A stretch of 64,000 bases of DNA from assembly GCF_033473495.1 (NCBI RefSeq), contig NC_088936.1:3844001-3908000 (forward strand), given 5' to 3'. A model generated the notes under the pieces. The model had not been told where the DNA came from. It saw only the letters and a list, made by a program, of their open reading frames with translations, and did no database searches. A program made the position numbers and the translations under genes. The stretch comes from Cercospora beticola. Lineage: Eukaryota; Ascomycota; Dothideomycetes; Mycosphaerellales; Mycosphaerellaceae. Shown here piece by piece: positions 20,545 through 30,442 of the stretch (position 1 is the first letter of the stretch; the number at the start of each line of letters is the position of its first letter).

Positions 20545-23465
20545 GATTACGGCGCCGAAAATGTGGGGGGAAATGAGGCCGGCTTCGATCGAGTGAGGCC
20601 CGATGTAAAGATGGCCGGCTGTGCCCTCCTTCCTAATCTCGCGACGCGCTCGGGCAAGAGGTCTCCCTGTGAGGCTCTTCTGCGACACAGCCAATTTTGT
20701 TCGTAGGTGGAAGTCGACGGCGTTGAGTCCAGAAGAGTCGAACGCGATGAAGATGGTGAGAAGACAAGCGCAGATATGCGGGAGAAGCTCTGCGCGCTTG
20801 TACTTAGTCCAGCCCACCGCCGTCCTTCCACCGCAGGTTGGACAACCATGCTCGAAAGCTCCGCCATTGCCCTTAGCCAGAAGTTTGTACTGGGGCGACG
20901 AATTGGATAAGTGCCAGAGTCATCACTGATCACTCAGTGTGCACTGCTTGGCAGAAAGTTCGGTCCCAGAGCACAGAAAGCGGAACAAATCGCGGAGGAG
21001 GTGCTTGACGGCTCTGGGGCCCTCGATATTGGCATGCCGACGACCGGCTGTGATCAGCAACCACGCGGCTGCATTGCTTGATTCAGCCAGGTCGTTTTTG
21101 CGACGCAACAAACAGCAGTGTAACCCCAAAGCGGAGGCGAGCGTGGTGAGCTGGCACACGGGCACACGGAGCACTGCCAGCGTGGAAACTCTGCTGTGCT
21201 TTCGCCCCGGATTGTGGCGTTCTATCGGAAGCGAGCGACGGTGCCGGATGCCCGTATGCAATCATCAAAAGCCGCCGACTAGTCCTCTCGGCGGCTCAAG
21301 GTAGTAGGTATCTCCTGGCCTGGATCGAGACTCACACGGGTATCCAGCGCGGCGACATCTGAGAAGCTCAAATTCGAGCTTGTGCTGAGAGGTGAATGAG
21401 AGGCTTGTCTGAGCTAGGCAGGATTCGCCGGCATGTCACGTCTCGCATGTCGTGAAACCTACCTTCGCGATTGTGGTATTGAGGTCAGACAGAACGGATT
21501 TTTTGCGTTTGAGGGACTCATTCTCTCAGCCCTCTTTTAGTGAGTATGTCAGTACCAGGGATGACATTGGCAGAGTGAGGGCTTGCGGCCAAGAGTGATG
21601 TATGGTGAGAGATGCGGGGGCATTTGCAGTCAAGCGCAGTCAAGTCACAATGACCGCGTCAACTCAGTCTCACCCAGCGTGTAGCGCTGTCTGTCATCAT
21701 GCCGTGAGGTCCCAGTGGCAGCGTCCAACGATCTCGACAAGATCTTAGCCTGCATCAAGCCTGAAGAACTGATCGACAACAGTGTGCTGGACTCCTGGTC
21801 GGGTGCGCGCCTTCCGTCGAAGTCATACCTTGGCCTTCGTTACTGCCGTGGAATCTCGGCATTCACGCTCGTGAAGGACAAGTCGAGGATGCAGTCCAGA
21901 CTGACCAGCTGTCTGATGGACACATCTTGTTCCGCGTCGCAGCACGATCTTGTTGTCGCCGATTCTGCGCGTGGTGCGCCCGCGCGTCTTCCGAGGAAGA
22001 GCTGCCAAGAAACGGGGCAGAGCTCTTGCTCTTTCTTGCTGCATCACCAGCGTCCACTTGCTGCGTATTGACTTCTTTCAGTGCACATGGCATCCATCTC
22101 TTGTCCCATCAGAGCCTCTCACAATGCTGGGTATGACCGGTGAACGTGCTTGGTGGCCGGGTGGAGAATTATCGAGCAAGATCGAGACTGCTGGACGCCA
22201 GGAGAGCAGTACGAGAGTCTTTCTGGCCTGCATCATGATTGACGAAATGGCTGTCGGCAGCAACATTCTGACGACCGGATGGCAGCAAGCGAAGTGAAGT
22301 GCTGTTGGCCAATAACGATTCGCGGTGATCTTTCCGAGCCCAAGACGCAACGTGAAGTGGCAGTGATGACAGTGCGGCGGTGCGGCAGTGACAGCGTCGC
22401 GGCGCGGAGCCGATCGAGCTCATCCCTGGTTGACCTGAAACTCTCTTATAGTGCCACCACGCAAGATGTCCGCTCTCGAATTGGCCTCTACTTCGGAAGA
22501 TGTGCTGGTTTTCCTCACAGCCTTGCCGGTACTACGCTGTTTCATTCGCAACATTCAGCAAGGCCGCCGAGCTCGCCAGCATGCTGGACTTGCGTCTCAT
22601 CAGGACAACTGAATTCAGGCGTCTAGACTGTTTAGGGGGTCAATTCGGTTGACTGGCTCATCGGACAGAAGATGTCACGCGTGACGGGCGAATGGTTGGA
22701 TTCGACGGAATCGCACAGCATTCTGAGTGGCTACAGCAGTCCACGAACCACATATTGCCACGTTCTCCTTGCTACATTAGCAGTCCGTCGGCGGCACTAA
22801 TCGTCAAAGCGATTGAAAGGTATCCTTACTACTCTTCCGTTGTCGATAAAGTCATTAATGATCTTTGAGGCGCGATTGGTGTTCGGTACCTGTCCCATTC
22901 AGCTGCGAGGAGAGCATGGCTTCAACATGCGATGTATCAATTCGGCCATTCTGGGAGAGCAGATCTGTTCGCTTTTGTTCGGCCAACAGCAACTCCCGAA
23001 CAACAAAGCAGGCACTTCAAGCTGGTCGGGTTCCTTGCTCCTAGGACACGCTGGCTGCTCGGCGCTTGGAAGGCGCAATGCAACACATCCCTCTCAAAGA
23101 ACACCTTGTTGTTCGTGACCGGACCACATGTCGGCTTCAAGAGCGAAGGAACTCGACCACAGGAAGCAGAGAAGTGTTGTCCCGGATCTAATGTTGGCGC
23201 TCGCACGAACCTGCTTAGGGATCATGGATGTAATCGGGTCCAATTTTTAGGTCTCGCAACGATAAAGTTTCAAGCATCACCATGTTCACGCACAATACCC
23301 TGGACTTGCGATCGCGAAACGCGCCCAGGCTACAAATTCGAAGCCAACAATGATGTATCCTGCGTCGCACTGTTGGAACAGTAACACGTCCCATGTCGAC
23401 TTCATAACCTCAAAATATGCGCGTACTGCCACTAACATACAGTTCCGCGCATCACAGCAACCATC
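20545..23465. other. Gene-poor region of about 2.9 kb
   Basis: Contains the upstream region of the regulatory-protein gene and of the esterase-like gene. Base composition is like its surroundings and there is no obvious AT-rich RIP-type decay. A few short frames look protein-like but isolated: 21715-22071 (AASNDLDKILACIKPEELID, no ATG) and an ATG frame at 22466-22612 (48 residues, MSALELASTSEDVLVFLTAL). They may be gene remnants or chance. No transposon ends or repeats were recognised. Confidence 0.35.
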
Positions 23466-25311
23466 ATGCTGCGCACCGTGAAGTCGTTCACACATATTGG
23501 CTCGAACAAGAAGAAAAAGATCGGCGCAACAAAGTCTACGAAGAAAGATACCATTCTTGAGACAAGCAGAGGCGCTCTGATCGGAACAGAAGTCTGTGAT
23601 ACGAAAAACTACCTTCCAATATACCGACTCTACGCACGAATACGATATGCGCTTCCGCCGACAGGAGAGCGACGATGGCGAAAACCAGAGCCTCTACCTC
23701 CTGACTGGGTCTTCTCGGATGCAAACAGTCAACCTAGGGACTATCGTACGTTCGGGAATATCTGCCCTCAATTGCAGGGTGAATATGCTGCGGTAGACAC
23801 ATCGGAGTGGGAAGAAGTGGTCGAGAATCTCATGCATGAGGACTGCCTATACTTGAATATATGGGTGCCTGCAGGAGTGCCGAGGCCATCTGAAGGCTGG
23901 CCAGTGCAGTTCAACTTTCGTAAGATAGCCTCAGCCGCTGCAAAAATATCTGCTAACGAATTCCGCTCTAGCCGTCTCCGGGACACAGTGCGGCGACGGC
24001 ATGCAACAAAATTATTTCGATCCGATCGACATATTCCGAGAACACCGAGAAGATCCCAGAGTTCTCGTGTCAGCCAATTCGCGCGTTGGCGTGCTTGGAT
24101 ACCTCTCCAGCGAAGACCTCATGAAAGATGGAATGGACCTACGAACGCGTGTCAGTGAATCAGCTGGCAATTATGGACTGTGGGACCTCCGGACAGCTCT
24201 ACAGTGGACATATGATCATATTCATTTGTTCGGGGGCAACCCGAACAACATTACTGCTGGAGGTTCAGGCTTGATCACGGCCCTACAACTGCATTACGAT
24301 GCCTTTCAGTCTCCCGAGAACCGCATCATCAAGCGTGCATTCCTATACAGCAGCGCCATCAGCATCCAGCCCGATCCTGCGAACTCCTACAGACCTACAC
24401 GACAATTCGATGAGATTTGTCACCAGCTCATGATTGATACAAATCTACCCAGCAAGGAGAAGGTCAGGATACTTCGTGAAGTGTCAGCCGAGAGGCTACT
24501 TACTGTCGTACGCACACTCGAGCTAGATTTCCTACCAGTGACAGACGGCAAAGACGGCTTCGTCCCCGCATGGCTCATGCAGTCAATCTGGAACGGCGAG
24601 CTTGGCAGGAGGCTGAAGCAGCGGAACGCTCAAGTGGTCATTGGCGACACTTGCAGTGAGCGTTCATACTACGAGCATGCTGGAAGAGCCGGAATAGCCA
24701 CAAGCAGGCCTTCAAGAGGCATTTCGTCACGAGAAGCGCTCATGTCAAAACTCAAAACTCATTACCCACGCGACATTTGTGACGAGCTGATCAAGAAGTA
24801 TGCGAGAGATATCACAGACTGGAATTCTGTCTATTGCGATATCATGGCAGATGTGCAGTGTCACGCGCCAGTACGAGGCTTTGCGCAGTGTCTGTTCTAC
24901 GGAGGCATGTCCACGCAGGATGTCATGCGATACCACATCGCATGGCGACCAAAAGCTTTGGATGAATGGATCAGTCCCGGACTGGGCATCTCACACGTCA
25001 TGGACATTCCCATTTGGTTCTACTCTGGATGGAGGATCGGCTTCAGCAAGAAGGATAAACAAGATGTCTTGATCTTCACCCGGGCGTTCTCAAAGTTCTT
25101 GAAAGGAGAAAGGAATGGTGGCGTTATCTGGGGTACAGCGGCTGAATTTGAAGTCAGACAAATCTCCCCGAATGGAACAGTCCTCGTGGCAGAGGACCAG
25201 ATGTGGGCTAGAAAGCTCGATGTCTGGAATATGCTTCGCGAGGTGCAGAAGGGGAGGGACACTCCGCGTGCGGACAGCGTGGTACAGGGTATGGGTAGCC
25301 AATGGGGGTGA
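23466..25311 (+). CDS. Type-B carboxylesterase-fold protein with degenerate active site
   Basis: Two exons, 23466-23919 and 23972-25311, 597 residues. The intron has donor GTAAGA, branch TGCTAAC and acceptor CTCTAG. Family features are SRGALIG, IRYALPPTGERRWRKPEPLP, the conserved EDCLYLNIWVP, NYGLWDLRTALQW, HLFGGNPNNIT and a C-terminal WGT...EVRQ...EDQMW segment found in fungal cytosolic esterases. No signal peptide is seen. Two key sites are altered. The oxyanion-hole HGG is replaced by PVS at the exon junction (FNFPVSGTQCGDGMQ). The nucleophile elbow GxSxG is replaced by TAGGSGLIT. Everything around both sites aligns without gaps to my memory of the family, so the splice model seems right and the enzyme may be inactive. 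The alternative is an atypical esterase using the displaced Ser. Confidence 0.82.
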
Positions 25312-25855
25312 AAATTGATGGCGTCTCGGACATGATCGTTGGTCTGTATGTGTACCGCTCATGCTGTCCCCAATCGGACGGGTTTCGCCAGGATGTAAGG
25401 TACTTCGTCAACTGCTTGCCTGTTCGAAGGCGGGACAAAGTGAGCTTGTGCATCAGCCGATGCTGGTTTGTTTCACATCGAATTTTCTACTCAACCGAAA
25501 CAGTGGGCGTGGGAGAAGGCGTTGGCATCAATGTTGCGATATCCTATTGAGCTTTAGTCTACCGACACGCTGGCAAATCTGTAGCCACGTACGTCTAACT
25601 ACAGGGTTTCCAGCTGCCAACAGCTCCAGAAGTCTTGAACCTTATCCGGCACAATTGATCCGACGAAGAATGTCTTAGTCTACTCCGCCAAGGCTAGCCC
25701 GACTTCGACTTCTCGTTCCGCCTGCCTCACTTCGTCTTTAGTTTTTCTGTCGTGTGAGCTTCAATGTCGGCCGGCCGCCGGCTTAGATCGACGCGAGCTG
25801 GAAATTGGCCGCTTCGACGCAGGAAGAAAACTCTTGCTTGGCAGAAGAAGCAGTC
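25312..25855. other. Intergenic region
   Basis: About 540 bp separating the esterase-like gene and the TDT transporter gene on the same strand. I see only short shadow frames. The last 150 bp presumably hold the transporter promoter. Confidence 0.5.
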
Positions 25856-27672
25856 ATGCATTTCTCCACCAGCTCTGACGACAACGCCGTGACGGAGAAG
25901 TCAAAGTCACCCGACACTTCACCCGAGAGAGGAAGAACAAAACAATCTGCGACCACGACGCCCACGACAGGATTAGCACCTCACAACCATTTGGATCCGT
26001 TTGCAGGACGGCGACACACACAAGATGACCACCTTCGACCACCGGGCACGCCGCGAAGACCACATCATTTTCGCCACTGGAGCAATCACAGTGTCAGTCG
26101 GCTTCGATCCGAGGTCATCGAACATGTGCACGATTTGCACTTCAAGCAGAGGATCAGACATTTCACGTGGGGATGGTTCACGATGACAGTAAGGAAACAC
26201 CACCCGCTCTTGCCAAGAATGTGACTTCTTCTCCGGAGTCAATATGCTAAGTAAGTACCTCAGATGGCCACCGGCGGCATAGCCAACGTCCTCTACCGTG
26301 TTCCCTACCGCTTTGCCGGCCTTTATGCCATTGGCTGCATCTTCTTCATATTGAACATTGTCCTCTTCCTGTTCAATGTCACCATGATCTCGCTGAGATT
26401 CTACTATCATCGGGACACATTCAAGCATTCCATTTTACATCCGACCGAAAGTCTGTTCATACCAGCGAGCATCATCAGTATCGGCACAATACTGATGAAT
26501 GTCTCGCAATATGGCCTGACGCAAGAGAAAGTCTCAGGACTCTGGCTGCTGTCGACCATGTATGTTTTCTTCTGGATCTATTGCGGATTGGCCGTTTGCG
26601 GAAGCTGTGGGATTTATTTGATCCTGTACGTGTTCTTGAGCGAAAGTTCACTTCTCGTTCACTTCTGACCTTGATGATCGTACTGATCATGCAATACAGA
26701 TGGTCTACTCAGACATTCACAGTAGCACAAATGACGCCTGTCTGGATCTTCCCCTGCTACCCATTGCTGGTCATTGGGCCTCACGCCGCAGGGCTGGCCG
26801 AGCATTTGTCTGAGATGTCCCGACCAGAATGGGCAGTGAACGTAATCGTTGGTGGCTTCGTCTTTCAAGGTATTGGGTTTCTCCTCAGTCTCATGATCTA
26901 CGCTGCCTTTATCTATCGACTCATGACGCAAAAGCTGCCTGCAGAGAATCTTCGACCTGGCATGTTTGTCAGTGTAGGACCCAGCGGCTTCACCATTAGT
27001 GGCGTCGTCGGTATGGGCGATATCCTACCCAGGGTGGTCGACCAAGATTTCCTGCTACCCGGTCATGGCGAGCTCGCAGGCCAAGTCAGCAAGATCGCCT
27101 CAGTCTGGTTCGGTCTCTGGCTCTGGGGCCTAGCATTTTGGTTCTTCATCGTCTCTGTCGGAGCACATTGGAATTGCATTCAACGCGGCCGAATGACATT
27201 TGCTATGACATTCTATTCGTATGTCTTCCCGCAAACCGCGCTCACAACGGCGACTTTCTACATCGCGCTAGCACTCGACAATCGACCTATCCGAATCCTA
27301 GGCTGCGCGATGGCTATTTTAGTCATTATTGCCTGGATTGTTGTTTTCGTCATGATGATCAGAGCTGTCATCAATAAAGACATCCTCTGGCCTCAGAAGC
27401 AAGAAGACAAGGACGAGGGAGGCTGGAGCGCAAACGGGTCAGATGGCCGGCCGATCTGCGATGTGGTGCAATGCACTGCAGTTGGACCAGACCAGTCACA
27501 AGGAGCAGCAGAAACTGCTCATGTGACTTTTCGAACGCCTGATGATCGCAGTCCAACTATCTCGCGGGCGGTCACAATCGATGTGGAGTCTGGCGCGGAG
27601 GACTTTGCTCGTCATCCGCCACTCATGCGTGGCCGAACTCGGCAGGCAGATCTGCCAGTCGGTATAGTATGA
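25856..27672 (+). CDS. TDT-family anion transporter (Mae1/Ssu1/SLAC1-like)
   Basis: Three exons: 25856-26188, 26264-26625 and 26700-27672, giving 555 residues. A cytosolic, disordered N-terminus of about 95 residues precedes RIRHFTWGWFTMTMATGGIANVLY, the family's first membrane helix, which is re-formed exactly by splicing intron 1. About ten membrane helices follow (for example MTPVWIFPCYPLLVIGPHAAGL), then a polar C-terminus of about 100 residues. The family (voltage-dependent anion channel / C4-dicarboxylate transporter) includes the malate uptake protein Mae1, the sulfite efflux pump Ssu1 and plant SLAC1. Substrate could be dicarboxylate or sulfite. The sequence alone does not decide, though the long N-terminus and overall length resemble Mae1-type proteins. 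It converges on the HET gene, leaving 265 bp between stops. Confidence 0.88.
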
Positions 27673-27937
27673 CTTCGACACAAGTTATACGAGCTATCCC
27701 AACGTTGCATAGCTTCTCCAGCTCTGCTGGCTCACTATTCCAAGTCAAAACCATGTGTTTAGAACTCCGGCATATTGACCTCACTCGCACGCTCAATCGA
27801 ATGTCGTCACCTGAGGCGAAGCAAATTTCGAGTGAGATTAATTGCCATCAGAGGAAGCCTCAGCGAGGACAGATCCAGAGTCCAGGCAGAGCAGCAGGTT
27901 TAGGTTGGAACCCGCTTCATCGGAATGCTCAAAAGGT

Positions 27938-29821
27938 CTAAAGTTCATATCGGGACTGTTGCGCCATCCGCTTGCAGTTGCACTCATTCTTGAATCCTTC
28001 AACAAGATCTCCGCGTTGTCCTTCAATCGAGGGCCGCCTGGTCACCCTGCACGTACCGCACGAACCTAAAACGCGGCTGTCTTCTTCAATCATCCAAGAA
28101 GCCCACATGTCGGGCAGATCATCCTCCTCTTCCCAGTCTCGCTGCGGCCCGTCGATTTGGAACATATTCGAAGCAACTAGCAGAGTGACCAGAGCGGAAG
28201 CATTATACAATATCGAGACACCACCTCTGGCCGCCAAAGGTGTCTGACATTGCCCTTCCTCGTGGCAGCTAGTGTCAACCAGCTGGAAAAGTGCCGTCGC
28301 GGGCCGAGACCTATACCAACGACAGTGGTGATGGAATAACGCGATACTCGATTGAACGTTGCGATGGTTGCTAGACTTCAAAGGCAGAGCTTCAGTCCCC
28401 ACGGCTTGGAGGATAAACTCCTGGCCTCCTAAAGTGCCAGCTTTGTTGCCTTGATGACGGAGAAAGAACATCTGATTTCCAATTCTGCCCACCAAGTCAC
28501 CTTCTGCAAGTTGCGCGTTCGCATATACCATATATGCTCGTCGATGATAAGGTTCATCTGGTAGCGGAGTTGCAACAACGACTTTCAGGACGAAAGCGGA
28601 TCCCTGCCATGCTGATTGCTGAGCTTCAGATTCAGGTGTAGGAGTACTATGTCTGATCGAGGCGACGACCTTGACGCCGGAAACTTCTAACAAGCCAGAT
28701 GTGGTGAAGATGGCTTGGACGGTAGTGTCACCAGCCAACTCCTTCTCGCCGGATATCAAATGCAATTTGTTCGGGCCCAGTATCATCAACATCTGGGCCA
28801 CGAAGGACTGGTATTGAAAGATCGGTGTTTTGCGTGCTGGGTTGGTTGGATGCAGCCACGTCACGGGCTGACCCGACCAATAAGGATAACTATCGAGGAG
28901 TACCTGTAGGAATGTTTTCGTATAGTCAGCAGCGATATGATGCCGGATCGACGGATCTACGAGAGATAGCAAGGCATATATCCGATCTCTTGGGTCATAG
29001 CATTCAGCATCCCTGAATCTTCTGACAAGCTCCGGAAGCCCATCGTGCCGACTTTTTAAAGCCCGCGAGTTCAGCAGAGATGTCATGAGCTCGGAGGTGG
29101 GTCGTTCGGTATCAGCATTTGTTGAGAGCCCGCGTGACTGTCGAAGTCTATCTCGCCTTGAAATTTTGGCGAGTCGCAATTCTTTCCAATGTGCTACGCA
29201 GTTGCCGTAGAGGAACCAAATGTCCTTTGCCAATATGACTTCTTGTTTGATCCACAGTCGCGTCCAATACTTGCTTTCCGCCATTTTCTGGAGCTCGTAC
29301 CCGTCCGCAGGAGCCATTGTGCACCATCTGTGATTCAATTCCTGAGTCTGGCTTGCAGCTCGACCACATTCTACGTCGCTGTGTCCATGGCAATCAAGAT
29401 CGCCAAGCCATGCATAGACGGCGTCCGCTGCTTTGTATATGTCGCCCATGATGCTAATCTGAGACTTCTTCTCTTCTCCGTCCCCCTGTTTGATACAGAC
29501 ATAGTCGGCCCATACCCTGATTGTATCTGAGGGGTGTGCACAGAAGCGTGTCCGGAGTGCCGATAGGAAATTCCAGAGGTTGATTCTAATCAACATCACC
29601 TGCCCCTGTAGAACGATGCGCGCAGTAGTCTCAGGCTCTCCCCATGTGTAGGAGAGAGCATAGAACGGGTTGGCATCGCGAAGAGCTACTGTTTCCAGCG
29701 AGCATGTTATAACATTATCAAGGTCTTGCACAGCAGCTGGCTTCGAAGTCGCTTCAATTCGCAGAAGTCGGATCTCTTTCTTCAGTGGATCGAGAGTTCT
29801 ATAGGCTTGGTGCGTGTCCAT
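27938..29821 (-). CDS. Heterokaryon-incompatibility (HET) domain protein
   Basis: Single exon, 627 residues, ATG at 29821. The HET domain lies at about residues 50-220, with its usual marks: FYALSYTWGEPE near 53, IRVWADYVCIKQGDGEEKKSQ around 100, MGDIYKAADAVYAWLGD around 125, and KYWTRLWIKQEVILA around 185. A further conserved region, CYDPRDRIYALLSLVDP, sits near residue 275. HET domains are fungal cell-death effectors related to TIR domains. They trigger incompatibility when genetically different hyphae fuse. The rest of the protein is typical of the large HET family with no second domain that I recognise. It is divergent from a NACHT/WD NLR gene with about 620 bp between ATGs, which suggests an effector/sensor pair (inference). 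Length and composition are normal and no frameshift is seen. Confidence 0.92.
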   Translation of the reverse strand: MDTHQAYRTLDPLKKEIRLLRIEATSKPAAVQDLDNVITCSLETVALRDANPFYALSYTWGEPETTARIVLQGQVMLIRINLWNFLSALRTRFCAHPSDTIRVWADYVCIKQGDGEEKKSQISIMGDIYKAADAVYAWLGDLDCHGHSDVECGRAASQTQELNHRWCTMAPADGYELQKMAESKYWTRLWIKQEVILAKDIWFLYGNCVAHWKELRLAKISRRDRLRQSRGLSTNADTERPTSELMTSLLNSRALKSRHDGLPELVRRFRDAECYDPRDRIYALLSLVDPSIRHHIAADYTKTFLQVLLDSYPYWSGQPVTWLHPTNPARKTPIFQYQSFVAQMLMILGPNKLHLISGEKELAGDTTVQAIFTTSGLLEVSGVKVVASIRHSTPTPESEAQQSAWQGSAFVLKVVVATPLPDEPYHRRAYMVYANAQLAEGDLVGRIGNQMFFLRHQGNKAGTLGGQEFILQAVGTEALPLKSSNHRNVQSSIALFHHHCRWYRSRPATALFQLVDTSCHEEGQCQTPLAARGGVSILYNASALVTLLVASNMFQIDGPQRDWEEEDDLPDMWASWMIEEDSRVLGSCGTCRVTRRPSIEGQRGDLVEGFKNECNCKRMAQQSRYEL

Positions 29822-30442
29822 TTCAAAGGTGGATGTTTTTTCGGACTGGAGGCAAAGAATACACTGGGAGAGAAGTCATGATGCAGAGTCTGCTTGTCAC
29901 CAATCTTACATTTTGGAATTGGGTGCAGATGCCTGTTCGTTCATTGTTGTGGTGCACACATCATCGACTCTGAGCTGTGCATGGGCGGCGTACATGGGCG
30001 GCTGCAAGATCCAATGGCCATCCGCTGTCGAGGAGTGGCACAGTCGGATGCTCGGCGGGACAAACGTGAGGCCTACCTAGGCTAGTTGCCAGCAGAAACT
30101 GAATGCCAGTATTGAGGTCCACTCGTAGCGCTATTCTGACGCTTCTCAGACGCCTTGCGCCTCAAGCTTGCCGCATCGCGAAGCTTCAACTGATGACACC
30201 CATATCGCCAGACATCGACGGATCCGATACTCGCTTAGTGCGAAGCGCCCAACTCGTGCATTGGCTGCAGCTCAGCGTACTAGCAAGCGCCGTAGGTCCA
30301 TATTTGACGCCGCACAAGGAGCAGGAAGTATGGGGCGGTATTCTGGGATAGTCTTCTTATTGAGGTTGGTCCTGTTTAGATGTAAGTCGATGATTGTTGT
30401 ACTTGTGGTGAAAGACTGAAGCCATTGTACGACTGGAACTCC
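29822..30442. promoter_or_regulatory. Divergent intergenic region between HET and NLR genes
   Basis: 621 bp that must contain both promoters. It includes one ATG frame at 30103-30351 (82 residues, MPVLRSTRSAILTLLRRLAP...) with an amphipathic basic start. This could be a tiny third gene or a chance frame. I find no repeat and no clear amyloid-signalling motif in it. Confidence 0.4.

Noticed and set aside
20545..23465. Gene-poor stretch as a possible RIP-mutated transposon island
   Set aside because: Base composition and dinucleotides look like the flanks, with no TA-rich decay, terminal repeats or transposase/RT fragments visible.
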